Below are positions 35,367 through 48,198 of a DNA stretch of 64,000 nt, in pieces. Below the pieces are notes generated by a model. The model made no database searches. It saw nothing but the letters and a program-made list of their open reading frames with translations, and was not told the origin of the DNA. Position 1 is the first letter of the stretch. The number at the start of each line of letters is the position of its first letter. This DNA is from Ectocarpus siliculosus (taxonomy: Eukaryota > Sar > Phaeophyceae > Ectocarpales > Ectocarpaceae): positions 1,960,744-2,024,743 of the forward strand of contig FN649747.1 of assembly GCA_000310025.1 (NCBI GenBank), written 5' to 3'. The position numbers and the translations under genes were made by a program.

Positions 35367-38300
35367 GGTTGGAGATGGGGCACGATTTATTGCATGTCTT
35401 CGCCAGCTGCGCTGGAAACAGGGCGGTGGTGCCATGAAAGAGGCAGAATATTCTGTGTAGTGCTGTATGCGCAGGTGGCCTCCCTTCACTTGCTTGCCAA
35501 TTTTGCACCTGTGTGTGGTATTATATTGTAGCGGCAGGAAATCTGGACGCGAAGAAGAGTCTTTCGTTGACTGATTTTAGGTTAGATTTTAGGTACCAAA
35601 TGGTGCCGATGCTCCGTATGCAACGCTCGCCAAATGTTGCCTGGCATGCATGCACAGCCCTATTGTTCCATCGGGTCCACGAGCTGGACTTCTTTTATTG
35701 TAAGACTAAATAGTGAGCCGCGGAGCGCGAAGCGCGACTAGCTGTTCTTTTCCCTCCGTTCGAGGAGGGAAAAGCAGGCTCTATCTATATATACCAGGGG
35801 CCCAAGTTTCTAAAAGCGACCGCCTGAATTTTCCCTCCTTTCAGACCAGCACGAGGTCTAAAGAGCACCGATTAACGATCGACTGGCTTGTGACGAAGTA
35901 AAAGAGTAGGGCGCTCTTCGCCACAGCAGATGGCCGTGCGTCACCGGCGTTTGTACCCAAGAACCGTAGGAGATACTCAACCCCATCCCCGGGAGTTGTC
36001 AAGGTAATGGAGGACCAAAAGGTCGGAGATCTCCCACACACACGCACGCAATCACGCAGTTGGAACAGAGGAAGCACTCAGCTAAACACGCCACACCGCT
36101 GGGAGGGGCAAGACAGCACTGGCGGGGAAAAGGAGCCATGCATATAGCTCCTGCCGAAACGTTTGGGAATATCATACGTATTCATATCCACACCAACTGG
36201 AAATGCACACACTCCTTGCCGTGGAAGGGATTGCTGTGGTGGGCAGCAGGCAAAGGCTGGTGTTGGGCTGGGAAATAAATGTAGATGGCGAATCTCGGAC
36301 AAACAAAGCGTATCCTCACTCGTTCGTGCAGTAGTCTATCGCCAGACTCGCAACGAAAAAAAAAAAAACAGAAGATATATTTGTACTATAATAAGAAGCA
36401 ATGTTTGGAGATGTTGGATGGGTCACTGAAAGAAAAAATATAGAGTAACGTACACCGCTTCCCGAAGGCGTATTATCACCACCATCCCAGCCATTTAATT
36501 TCGTGTCACTTGAACGAGAAGATAATACATACAAGTGCATCCGGTACTATACTATACACTACTGATGTACACTACTTCCCCAAGAAAATATAGGAACCCC
36601 CCTTTTACCTCACGGTATGGGTGTGTGAAAAACATCAATACACCCCCAGTTGTTGGGTATGGACGCTTTTCATTTCGTGTAACTTGAAGGACAACATTGT
36701 GCATACTACATCCAGCTACACTGTTTACTACAGATGCCGGGGTTGCTATCTCGACCACAGGAGGGTTTTGATCCCTCAGTCGTCTGTAGACAGGCCATCT
36801 CTCCGGAGCAGTGGTGGGGACCGCGAGGTAGACGAGGGACAGGGACAGTTCTCTGGGAAGAGGCGACGGTTTCGGATGTGGGATCTGAGGAACAGGTCAT
36901 GAGTAACCGGGGAGGGGCGGGGAGGGGCGTGCACAGACTGACTCCTTCTTGTGCACCACGCGGCGCGGAAAAATGAGAAATGCACAGAAAAGCGCAGGAT
37001 ACAGCCACGCATGCATGAGTTGAAAACACGCATGTTCGAAGAAGCACAGCGTTTCGTGGAAATGGGGCGCTTGAAGAATGGAGCGAAACGGGCCGAAACA
37101 CAAAACGTATACGAAGTACTTGCTTAGCAGCTGTGTAGATTTTCGTGCGGCGCTGCCTGGTACTTGTGCGAGTGTAGACATGGCTGTCATGTTGTCGTGC
37201 GGTGCAGCAGAAGGCGCTTGTGCTATGTGTGTGTGTCTTTTTTGTTAGCATTGACCGTGCTAACCGGCTGACAATGAAAATACGTCAGTCTCGAGTGCGG
37301 TGCAAAATTCAAAAATGCTCTTTGGCCGCGATCTGGGACCCTGTGACCGAGCGCCACATGGGAGAGTCCACGCCATTCGCACGATTAAAGACAGATACCG
37401 TAGCAATAACAGAAGAATACTTGCACTCGTTTGCCATGGCTGCTACTACTCTGGATGCGCGTGCGTTTTGCGTTGTTTTCATCGTCTTCCCCTGCATTTC
37501 CTACCGCCACTCTCGTTGCCAGCATTCCCACTACTTTTTGTCGGGTCCTCTCCAGTCCCGCCTGCGGCGTTGGTTGTGAGGAAGGTCACCTTTGCTATCT
37601 TCCATGCCATGTTTTCCCCCTCCATCATCGCCTCCACTCTCCTTTCTATCTTTCTCCTTTCTTTCATCATCGCCATTCTGTGTGTGTGTGTGTGCGTGTG
37701 TGTGGACTGAGGGCACCCGTCGATACCTCAGACCGTGCCCCCGAAAAGGGTGCGAGAGACCGCAACAAGCTTCGGTTTGCGGCAGCGTACAGAGGGATGG
37801 GGAGCCGGATATAGTCTACACAGGAAGAAGGAGAGAGAGAGAGAGAGAGAGACAAAAGACGACTAAATAGCTCCGTGGAAACGAAAGAGGAGACCCAGCT
37901 GGAAGTTTGTCGTGAAGACCCTCGCTGTGCCTCTCTCTCCAAAGGCTAAACACTGAAAAAATCGCGCTCTCCCCCTCCCCCCCCGCCCGCGCGCGAATGA
38001 CTTGACTGCAAATACACATCTAGGTGCATCCACGAATGGCTGGGCAGCCACAAGTCGTGCTGCGTGTGCATGGCGGACATGGAGGAGATGGCGAGGGCAA
38101 CGAAGAAACCTTCCCGTCGGCACCGCCGTCGTTCACGTGAGTTGCGGGCTGCGGAAGAGGCAATGGCAATAGGCAGACACCGTGCAAGAGGCCGGAGAGA
38201 TGGTACCCCCCCCCCCCCCCGTAGACCGATTATCAAAGCGGGATTGCTTCAAGACCAAGCTTGTGCCAACACCAAAAGTGTTTTTTAAGGTTTTGGAAAC

Positions 38301-39756
38301 ATCTCGTCGAGGGCTGGCTTTCCGTAGACTGCATCGGGCTCCTTTCTGCGCCCGCTTGGTTGTGGAGAAAATAATCGAACTTTGAAGGTCGGCCTGGGGG
38401 GGGTGCCACCTGGCCACCTCTTACGGTAGGTGTTAACGGCGTACGCATTTGTCAGCGCAAAGTATTACGTCACGGTACAAGATTCAGTTGTTAGGTATGC
38501 CGATTCATGTTTCCTTCTAGTCAGTGCGCGTTTGGGTTGTTGGTTTCCGGCTGCATGGTGTACATCTGTTTTTTTTTGTAGCTTGGTACGTGGCCTGGTT
38601 CCTCGACTGGTGCCTCCGAGAAGATGGATGGGGTTGAATTGTTGTTGTGGCAAGCCTCCGGTCACGGAAAAACGTTCACAGATCGCGGGACTAACAAATG
38701 GTAATGTTGACTTTGGTGATACACACAGATCCGAGCTGTCTGGAGCCTGCGTGCACCCACCAGTACGCGTGATTGGTTGGGTGTTTTTTGTCTCGTTCGT
38801 GTGTAGTCGTCGTTGACGCTTGTGACGCGCTGCTGTTGTTGCCACGAACGACCGCACAGACGCCAGAGACAGCACCACCAAACATGGCTATCGGTGCAAG
38901 CACCAGACGTTCCCTCGGGCATCTAGGGAGGGGGGCGGTTGTTGGGGTTGTATATAGTCGTCGACCCGCGTACCCCCCTTTAGGTTATCTTTTGTAGTCT
39001 GTTTTCGTTTATTCCGTCATGTACATCGCCTTGACCTGATTCCCAAACAATTTTCTTTTTCGGCGCCTCCGCGTGTTGTCCCTTTTGGCGCAACACCGGG
39101 GAACGGGTGACGCACCACACGACTTGCTGCGGACCAAAAAACACGTGCGTGTGCCACCATCATCTCAAGGGGCGCGACCAGCGACGATATTGGAGAGATC
39201 GGAGAGCCTGAGGTCGGAGTCCGGGTACAGCTCCGACCAGGCCCGCTCCACGCTGTCCTCGATGTCGGCTCCAGCCGCCTTGGCGGACAGGCTGCCGGCC
39301 GACAGCGGCCGACCGCAGGCCAGCGGCGAACCGCCACCGCTACCGCTGCCCTGCACGCTCCAGCCCAGGATCGGTGGTACTAGTGACGCCGGGCCTAGCT
39401 GGACTTGGCACCAGCCTCGCGGTCACGGTAGAGCTTCAGGCGTCGGCGGGCGCCCCGCCGAGAGCAGAGCGGCGCCCGTTGGACGGTCGCCGACGCCCAT
39501 ACCGAGGTCGTCGCTGCTCAACCCTCGGTGGCCGCGCAACCCGAGGTCGCCCGCGGCGCGGAGCACTGTTATTACCCGGCGGCGAACGGCGGCGGTATTG
39601 GGATTTTCTAGCCCGCCCGCGGTAAGCACCACATCGCCCGGTCCCTCTGCTGCTGCTGGTGCTGCTGCGTCGTTGAACACGAGGTTAACACCCGTGTCGG
39701 AATGGACGCTGCAGAGCGGTGCCGACGGCAGCCGAGAACGCAAGACCAGCGGCACT

Positions 39757-39792
<36 letters not shown>

Positions 39793-42700
39793 TTCTGCGG
39801 GAACACGAGCAGTATCGACAGCAGCGACGGCGAGGATCAGAGCCCCTCCGATCGGTAAGTAAGGGATGATTCTGGGAACATGCGAGGACGGTGCTCTAGA
39901 GGAAATTCTCCATTCACGACAGCAGTGTACATACTCTTTGTTGGTTGTTGGTTGTTGGTTGTTGCTGTTGACATTTTTGGTGCGTAACTCGTCTTCCTGA
40001 TGCCGACCCCATCACCTCATGATCCAAATCAGCACTGGTACGACCAAACCGACATGTGTCGTCCCAAGTTCAGCACAGAAAGTGCAAAATATTTTTGCGA
40101 AGTCCGGAAATTCCGGAAATCTCCCGGCGGGGTGATGTGGAGGGTGCCTACCCGAGGGGATGTCGACGGCTGCGTTGGATGACAACCAATGGGTGACAGT
40201 GTCGCCCTGGCGCACCAGTTGTGCGTATATTTTGTGGCAGTATTTCAACATGTATTCCGCTCTCTCCCCCTGTTGTGCGCTCTTCTTCCATTTTCGTGCT
40301 TGCGTGCGGTTGTATCAGAGCGGCGCAGTTCGGCAAATTTGGGGGAAACCGGCCAAGCGGTCCGTACTCGCACAAGTGAGTGGACGTGTGCAAGAGGGGA
40401 AGGGGGAGCATTGACCTTTCGCTACGTAGTATTTAGGTTGTTTTGTGCCTCTTCTTTTTGGAGTACCCCACCTCGTTGTGTTTCTCTCGAACGGATCGAG
40501 GTGATGACGCTCGTAACACGCTCATCAATTTCTTACAATCATGTGTAAACAGCAATTTACCACGTTCCCGTACAAGCGTATGCGCGGCGCATGTTGCGTC
40601 TACAGCAGCATTTACATCGCGCATTTGCTGTGGAAATTCACCTCCAGCGCTGGTTGGACGCAGACAATGGCGTAGTATCAGCCGCTGTGCTTACTCAAAC
40701 CTCCACCACCGTCCCCCGTCTCTGCTCACCCCCCGCCCCCGCCCCCGCCCCCGCCCCCGTTCCCGATGGCATATGCCCACGCCGCCATCACCCGAATACA
40801 TAGCACCTTTCTTTCTGGCAGGTCCTCGGAGAGGGCTGGTCGGCCGGCGGTGCAGTTGTCGCCTTCGTTCCGCCCGTCCGCGCGTTCGTCACGGTCTCCC
40901 CAACGCTCCGGACTCCTGGATCGGTATCCCCGAGGCCGTCACTTGTCTCCGGCCGCGGTCCACGACAGAGCGGCGGCGGCGGCGGCGGCGCGGCCTCGTA
41001 GCGCATCCGGTAGCTCCCCGCTGCTGCCCTCGCGGACGGAAATCGTGCGCCCGACTCCACGGGCTAGTAGTACCCCTGCTCCGCGACCTCCATCGGAGGG
41101 TGCGAGCGCGGCCGCTGCTGCCGCCGCGGTGGCAACAAGTCCCACCGCCAGCCCGTCCAACCGGGAGCAGGCGGTGCTGCAGAGAATTTCCGCTCCTGAG
41201 TCTCCTCGTTCGGGTTTCCCCTCGGCGGTGGCGACGCTCTCCACCCCGCAGCGGATGCGGCGGAAGTCTTACACGCAGCCGGCGACGTCGTTCTCCGTAG
41301 AGGACACGCTGCTGTTGGCGTCGAGCGGTCTAACGGCCTCAGCTAGCGGGACGTCGCCGGCGCCGGCGACCCCCCAGCGCCGGTGGGAAGCTTCTCCGTC
41401 GACGCCCCGTAACTGGCCGACCATGACTTCTTCCGCGAGCAATACTCCTAGCAGCCGCCACCGCCGTATCCGCCAGTGGGACTCCACGCAGCTGCGCGGG
41501 GTGGTGGGGGCGGGTGGGCCGGCCGCGGGGAAAAGATACGGAGGTGAACCCGGCAGGAGTCAGTCGTGGGGGGAACGAAAGGAGACTGAGGCGGAGGAAG
41601 AGAGACATGGCGGCGGCGTCAGCGGCTTCGGCGGCTGGAGCGGCAGGGTGCCGGGGGAGGGTGCCGCGGCTCGAGTTTACGTCGGAGCGAAACTGGAGCA
41701 GCCGCTGGGTGTAGGCGTGCGGAGGGCCGGGGGGGGAAGGGGCAGGGCGAGTGCTCCCTTGACGGAGTCAAGCCCGAGCAGTGGTGTAGTCTTGAGGAGG
41801 TCGTGGGAAGAGAGGAAGTTTTCGACGAAGGACGAGGATGAGGAGGAGGAGGAGGAGGGGAAACGTCGCACCAGTCGGGAGAAAGACGAAGGCGTCGCTC
41901 GACCACGGGGCGTCGCCAGCTTTGGCGTCGGAGTTAGTACCGAAGGAGAGCCGCCGCCGCCGCCGCCGGATGGCGGCAGCCCGCCCTCGACGCCGCTGTC
42001 GGCGAAGCCGCCGGGGTGCGATTGGGACTCACCGGTCCCCGCCGCCGGTGGCCTGGACGGCCGCCGTTCGAGGGCCACGCGCGCCGAGGAGGAGGACAGG
42101 TGGCTGGAAGACTTCTTGGAGAAGAGCCCGCCCTCCGAGCCCGGGAGCCACAAGACGTGCTCCACCCAGTGGTCGGAGATGGAGTCGCAGTCGCAAGGGT
42201 CCGGGAACTCGTACGCCGGGAGCACGACCAGCAGCAGCGCGATGAGCGGTGAGGCTGCCTGCCGCCTTACGCGTTTTTTTGTTTTTGCTTCGTGCCGTCT
42301 CTCTCTGCTTCTCTTGTGTGGTCTCTTACCGATGATGGTATCGCTGAGAACAAAGTCATGTTGTGTGTAGGGGCTAAGAAGGCTTGGCGACTGCCGCCTG
42401 TGAAGATCGTCAACCGGGAGTGCACAATTCACAACTCTCATGCATGGAAAGATACATAGCAACGGTTACCCGCGGTGGGCTGAACTAATTCCTGCGCTGT
42501 CTGTGCCGACGTCGCTTCGTCGGCAACGTATGCAAACCACCTGGGCCACCACGCACAAACACCATGGTGGACACACGATCGATTTCAGTCTTTCCCCTCT
42601 TTTCGTTGTTCCAGTCACACCACTCTCTCTTATGTCTTATTATCCTCTAACCCCCCCCCCTCCTCAGCACATCCCGCGGGAAGACGGTCGGTCCACACGT

Positions 42701-42948
42701 GGTCATCGACGACGAGCCCGCGTCCCCACGCGCCCACAATCGCCGAGGCGAAACGCCATCCACCCGCCTCCTCGTCGCCGTCGCTGGCGGTAGTGGTGTC
42801 TACGGGCGGGCCCAAGAGCCGTCCGGAACCTTGGAAACCCCGGGAGGATGTATCGGGGGGGGATACTCCTAGCCTACTGACCCCGGGAGCCTTGACTCCG
42901 GGTGCCCTGCGCGCCAGGTCAGAGTCCGCCCCGATGATATGGGACTGA
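33283..42948 (+). CDS. RING-H2 zinc-finger protein with long Ser/Pro-rich tail, 6 exons
   Basis: Exons 33283-33507, 33921-34090, 38024-38136, 39170-39854, 40822-42248 and 42668-42948 sum to 2901 nt (966 aa), all in phase. The RING-H2 ligands are Cys107, Cys110, Cys125, His127, His130, Cys133, Cys144 and Cys147, with the usual CIHEWL after the second His. The Pro before the last Cys pair is replaced by Cys145. RING-H2 domains recruit E2 enzymes for ubiquitin transfer, and the substrate is unknown. The N-terminal 75 residues are Gly/Ser/Ala-rich. About 800 residues after the RING are disordered, with a Ser run at 39755-39794, Ala runs and acidic stretches. No membrane segment is seen. The RING is split by a 3.9-kb intron. 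The start is the first ATG, and an AG acceptor at 33239-33240 leaves an upstream exon possible. An alternative last exon is at 42371-42459. Confidence 0.75.
34685..34892. mobile_element. MITE family 2 with perfect 25-bp terminal inverted repeats
   Basis: Bases 34686-34710 (ACAGATGGCGCCCGCACTTA then AGAAC) and 34867-34891 are exact reverse complements. TA flanks both sides, so the mobile unit is probably CAGATGG...CCATCTG inserted at TA. The inside is about 155 bp and non-coding. The perfect ends suggest a young insertion. Confidence 0.85.
35309..35363. repeat. TC microsatellite in RING-H2 intron 2
   Basis: A nearly pure TC run of about 27 units. Frames of SLSLSL and its complement come from the repeat. 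Confidence 0.95.
38178..38428. mobile_element. MITE family 1, copy 3 (in RING-H2 intron 3)
   Basis: The right end (GGTCGGCCTGG...CTCTTACGGTA) and the left end (ACCGTGCAAGAGGCCGG...) are inverted relatives. The middle has the family motif CATCTCGTCGAGGG, then TTTCCGTAG. It begins 40 bp after the exon 3 donor. It is more diverged than the copy at 6948, and its left arm contains a C-run. Confidence 0.7.
42371..42459 (+). other. Possible alternative last exon of the RING-H2 gene
   Basis: After the donor at 42248 the next AG (42369-42370) opens a frame in the required phase, GAKKAWRLPPVKIVNRECTI, ending at TAG 42457-42459. The exon at 42668 is also in phase, has a better pyrimidine tract, and matches the Ser/Pro composition. 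The two cannot both be used in one reading without another donor. Confidence 0.4.
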
Positions 42949-45900
42949 GTGGGCGACAAGGAAGGCAATGGTTTTTCGTTGCGTGGGGGGGTTGCGGGGA
43001 GGGGGCAGGTTTTGCTCCACCGTGGATGTTCTCTCGAGAAGAACCGGGAGAGGAGGTGGAGGGCTAGAGCGGTGATATTTTTCTGAGCGTGTTTTGTTTT
43101 TCCTCGCTCTCTCTGTCAAGGAGGAGAAGACGGGGGGGGGGGGGGCGCAGTTGGGGGTGTATCCTTGCCCCGTGTGTTCCCTTTCCTACGACTGTGGCTG
43201 TTTTCGGGTAAGTGGGACAATTGGCTGTGTTCTGCCGGAGGTTCGCGTACGCTGTGTGTGTACTCTTGGTTCGATATCCCTTGTCTCTTAGCGGTGACGA
43301 GCCGGGTGGTTATAGATGGCACGGCTCGTGCGGCTGCGGCCTCTCGGGGGGGGGGGGGGGTTGAGTGGGACGGATTGGGAGTCGAGAGCATGGCCAGCGA
43401 GTGATGCGGCTGCGGCATTAGCCCACCTACAAGTGTGGGTCTGTCTGTCCGTGTGTTTAGTCTGAATGTTTTGTTTCTGTGTCTTGTGCTTCTGCCGGTG
43501 TCTGTCTCGTCTCTTTGTATGGCCTGTCTGTCTCTCTTGTCTTGTTGTCTGTCCTAAACCTTCGAAACTTTTGGTCGTACGAAATTGACCCCTTGTACGG
43601 ATTAACCCCATGGCCAGCAGGTTTGTTCCGTTGCCGAGCATTTAGAAGGGTGCGAAGAGGGGTTAGCTGGGTAGGGGTCGCGCGAGAAACAGGCATTGGA
43701 TGGACGACTTGTATTCCGCCACACACGCACTTTCGAAGGTGTTGAATCCGTAAGTTAGTTTACTCTGTAAAATATTTGTCCTACTTTTCTTGCTTATTTA
43801 GAATATTTTTCGTGTATTGTAACAACCGTTTGTGCACGCGTGTTTTTTTGTTTTTGGTACTGCTTCAAGTATAGTCGGTCTAGTGCTGTGCTTTGCGACA
43901 CATTGCTCTGATTTTTTTTTTTTTCTCTAGGACCGGAGTCGGAAGCCTGGCTGCACATTGTTCATGCGTTGAGGATGCAATGTACTCGGCGTGTGTTGCG
44001 TACATGTAAATTAGCGGGGGGGGAAATGAGATGGCAACGCTTGTTAAAGTGATTAATCCAAGCCACTGTCGAAATTGTGCTGGCTGTCTGCCGCTGGGTG
44101 GAGTCCATCGCGTTTGGCTACAATTTCTTTTTTTAAGTCTCGTTTTCGTCGGGAGCCTTGTCGTCTATGTCTGGCCTGCTGTGTTGGTATGTGACGCACA
44201 TCTTTTTTTTATTTCCGGTTGTACGGGTCCGGCGTCCATTTAGTGTCCCCCGCCCCCGTTCCCCGGGCATCTTCATTGTTTTGTGAAGAAACTAATTGAC
44301 AGTCAGTTAGTGCCGTAGAGGCAACTCTCCTACTGCTCGATTTCCCCACTCGAATGGCGGGAGAAACAAACAAAAATATACGACCTTTCATGGGGGGTAG
44401 GCAGCGCGGCGTTTTTGAGTGGATTTTATTTAGGGTTGTGTGGTAAGACAACAAATGTTTTTTGTATAGTGCTCTAGTATACCTTGCAGAGGCGGATGGA
44501 TGGCTTTTTCCCGGAAGATGTACTTGTAGGCTGAAATCTCCATATCTTCGTGTACACACATGGCCATCGATGATATTTTTGTTTTTTTCTGGGTCCGCAT
44601 CATGCATGTCGGTCGGTCGCGGTGGTTCCCGTTCGTTATCAGTTGGTGGCGTTGGCTTGCACGCCGATGACGTGAGCGTGTTTCTTGGTTCTGGGGTACA
44701 TTTTTTTTTTTAGAATCACCACACGGAGAAATTCCGTGTTTCGCACCAAGACGCAGGCAACACTATCGGTCGTTTCGTCATCGTGTAGACTAATTGTTGT
44801 CGAGTTTGGATTGACTGCGTACTGGATGTTGCTACGTCTTGCTCTTTCTCTTTACGGGCTTGTCTTGTGTCTGTCGTTCCTCGGAAAGGAAACCACTAAC
44901 TCTGTTGTTCGTTATTTGCTACTGCTGCTGCTACGTGTCTCTCGTCATTTTCTTTTCATGTTTATGTAAGCCATACGTTGTGGGCGCCATGCCCCCCCCC
45001 CACACGGAAGTCGGGACGTAGGGTGTCCTTCTCGGCACCCTATACGCATGGATGAATGTGCGTGCTGCTGCACGATGGTGTTGAGGGAGGGATAAATGGC
45101 ACATTCCAAGTAAGTCTGGTCTAGCGTCAACCTCTATCGGCCACAATCATCCCCTGCATTGCCGCCAGAACCTGATCGTTCGAGGAGCGTGGCAACACTG
45201 TCGGCATGCACTTGGTCATCTCAGGACCCTGAGCAGACTTCTTGTTGATTTGGCTCCAAAGGTGTCCTACGTAGTTGGCTCCAATATGTCTTAATTTAAG
45301 ATGTCTTAGTTGGCAGCAACATACCGTTCTTGGCAGCGAAATGCCTTACCGACTCCAGCATGTCTTCATTTCCGAGCGGCTCGTCGAGATCCTTGCATCA
45401 CTAGAGATTAAAACCTTCGCTTGCCCATCATCGGCCGAAAGTATTCTACGTGTAGAACACCACCAAGACACTCACTTACTCCTCAACTTGCAACAACCAA
45501 CCCAAATGACCAAAGCCTTGACATCGAGGACGGAAGATAAGTCTTAGCATGTAGAGGCCAATGAAGCATTGGTCGACGTGAAGACCACGATGATGTCAAC
45601 AGCAACAAGGATACCAATCCCGACATCCAACAGCAACAAGAAGAAAACCAATTACTGAAGTAATTAATACTTCCGACAAGGACGACGGACAGTCCTGACG
45701 ATAACGACCGGAAACGTTCCTGGGTGGTGATGGAAGATTGATTATGATGACGACGACGCCCAGCGTCCGCGGTCACACGGACGATGCCATCGGCCCCTGC
45801 TGCTCTCCCCTTTAAAGCTGTCAAGGTGTTGCACGGACGGTGCCCGGTTTGATTGATGCCTTCCTCCGGGAGTGTCGAATCATGGTGACGGCGGTCGACC

Positions 45901-48198
45901 ACGGAGAATGATGATGACGGCCATTCATGACGAAGAAGAACATGGACGGACCACCCAGCCAGGAAGCAAATACCCTCCTTGGGCAAGCGATGCCTGACTG
46001 ACGATGGACACGTCATGTGTATCTTGTAGCGAGGACAACTCACTGGTGGTTGGTCTGATTTGTCACCACGCGGCACTACGCGCCATCACCACCATGAAAC
46101 AGACGCTGCTTGCTGTGCATCATCATTATCATCATCGTGATGGAGACGTACGCCGGGCAGAGGGCTATTTTCTCTCTTGATATTTAGTTGGGGGGGGGGG
46201 TGGGGCCGGGGCCCCGGGGTGGACGACGAGCGAGTCCAACAAAAACAATACCGCGCGCGCGCTCTATCTACTGCTGTTTAACTTAGTCTACAGTACGTCT
46301 ACACAACAACACGAACAACGTCAAAAAAAGAACGATCGCGCGAACAATAACGGGGCCCAAACAATTCCGTAGTTATTGGCCAGAATTCCGTCAGTTCATG
46401 GTTTTCATCAAATCGGATAACTCCCCCAAAGCGAGTTCGCGGCGTTCCGTGGGTCGGGCGGGCGGGCGGGTCGGGCGGTTGCTGTCTGTCGAAATTGAAT
46501 GGGAACGAAACGAATCGTAGTACATAGTGCATACGTTCCGGCAGGAAACAAAACTGAAAGAAGGGGCGATTTTGGTCTTGTGTTCGGTTGCGAAACGCAC
46601 CGATCGATGGGTAGTGGGTTTTGGTAGAGACTAGCTATCCCGTATACGACTGACTACGGCGACGAATCGAAAAAAACTCTGGGCGAGGGGAGGGGGGGGG
46701 AGGGGGAGGGGGCACCGTGGTACCAACCAACAAAAATTACCAAACGTAAAACAAAGGAGTAGCTCCGCAGCTCATTGCCAGGCCAGAACAACAGAAAGCA
46801 GACCTGGTGGTACGGCATTCGTGAGATGCATGCGTAAGGCTCGCCTCCGCAACGAAATATAGCCAGATTACGTGCGGCGGGCGACCTATATTAACAGATC
46901 TTCAAATCTTCAAGGGGGAAGGGGGAGGAAACACAAACAAATATCACTTCAACCAACACCTAAGCTAGAACATAAACACCGATCGATGAAAATATCGTTA
47001 CAACTTGTTCACTAGAAAGAAGAGTGGCCAAACACCGTAAACGCAAAAACGGCTAGTACGGACGAGATGTCGTCGGGCTAATGACACCGTTCGTATCTTC
47101 ACTCAAATCCCCAACCATCCCCCCCCCCCGCACACACAACAGAGGGTTTACTTTACTTACACGCCGAATGAAACGAGTGTGTCTGCTAGCCAACCCACAA
47201 ACAAACCGCACACCGGCGGCGGCCAAGCGTGGCGGGGTATTTCAAAACACTGCTGCAGCCACTGCTATTGCCTCCACTCACCTTGAGCACACTTACCTTT
47301 GCACCGTCGCCTCCTGCGGAAACTTCGGGCGGGGGCGTGGTCCGTGACGGCAGAGAGATAGATGCATCCTCTTAAGGACTGAATCCTCTCTCGCTTCGAC
47401 ACCCCCACCTGACCGATAGCAGCAAGCAGTCGTCCCGTCGTTTGTGGCATGGGAGAGCAGGAGGATAGTTTGGGGTCGACGGAAACCGAAGAAAGTGATT
47501 TGTTGCACGCGTATGTACGTATAGACAGAGTGCACACGTTGAACTTGAGGCGACTGGCCATGCAACCCCTATTGCATGTGCGTCTTCTTCTTGTGATATT
47601 TCAAAGAATGTGCTCGAGGCTCTACAGCAGTCTACAAGTTCCGCCACATGAAGCAAATGTCTTGTTTTGCCCGTTATCGTAGCAGAACGCACACCCTGCA
47701 AGGAAACCATTGAGTCTTGTCGCATCAGCCCTCATGCTCAATTACCCTGGGCGAGGCCTACTGAAAAATGACACAAGCACGGGAGCACGAGGCAAAGGCT
47801 CGACCCCTAACACGTACCGTAGGCCCTGCCTGCATCGCCAGTGTACGACGACAGAAATATCTCTACCTCTTCGAGCCAGCCAGGAACACGTGGTGCGAAC
47901 GCCCAACACCGATCCCGTAAACTGTATCTAACCCCCTTAGGAAGGAACGATTGGCCCTCGGTGATCGGTCCTGTGAGAACAATGCTCCGTCCTCTCGAGG
48001 ACGCGTGGCCAGTGGTCTTCACCGCCTGGCTAAGGCATGCAAAACACAAGAGTACCCTCCCTCGGAGACACCACCCTTAGAAATACAGGTGTGTGCATGC
48101 GGGATGAATGAGAACATCGGCACTCGACACCGGATCCATTCCACCCCGGCTTCTGCACGTCTACGGCTAGCGAGGAGTCCTTGAAGCCTCACCTTCCA
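42949..48198. other. Gene-poor stretch of 5.2 kb
   Basis: No phase-consistent exon chain or known protein is found. Contents: G-runs at 43133, 43347 and 46190; a GC-alternating run near 46250; T-runs; and a LINE 3' remnant at 47940-48075. A 594-nt minus-strand frame at 45483-46076 has no recognisable protein and may be chance or an old element. Confidence 0.5.
47940..48075 (+). mobile_element. LINE 3' remnant, inverted relative to 31.3 kb
   Basis: The plus strand reads GAACGATTGGCC...GGTCCTGTGAGAACAATGCT, then CCGTCCTCTCGAGGACGCGT, then AAGGCATGCAAAACACAAGA. This is the reverse complement of 31301-31404 with few changes. The encoded residues (ERLALGDRSCENNAPSSRGR) match the C-terminus of the LINE protein at 31294. 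Only the last part of the element is present. Confidence 0.8.

Larger units (their letters stand above)
34091..38023. other. Large intron 2 of the RING-H2 gene
   Basis: This intron separates the His127-His130 half of the RING from the Cys133-Cys147 half. It holds a terminal-inverted-repeat element (34685-34892), a TC microsatellite (35309-35363) and a GA run (37829-37853). Open frames inside it have no supporting splice chain. Confidence 0.7.

Noticed and set aside
36734-36976. Open frame in RING-H2 intron 2 (GLLSRPQEGFDPSVV...)
   Set aside because: It looks partly coding-like but has no splice chain and no recognised element. It could be an old repeat.
39165-39356. Minus-strand frame that reads naturally (SVERAWSELYPDSDLRLS)
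   Set aside because: It lies opposite RING-H2 exon 4, whose both splice junctions match phase exactly. The antisense reading has no joining exons.
42630-42968. Minus-strand frame opposite the last RING-H2 exon
   Set aside because: The plus strand has a strong pyrimidine tract and AG at 42666-42667, the right phase and a composition like the preceding exon.
45483-46076. 594-nt open frame on the minus strand
   Set aside because: No recognisable domain, no splice partners and no coding-like neighbours. The plus strand here is AAC/GAC-rich, which leaves the complement open by chance.
47265-47561. Minus-strand segment with a GTAAGT donor near 47300
   Set aside because: One good donor, but no upstream or downstream exon in phase and no familiar protein.
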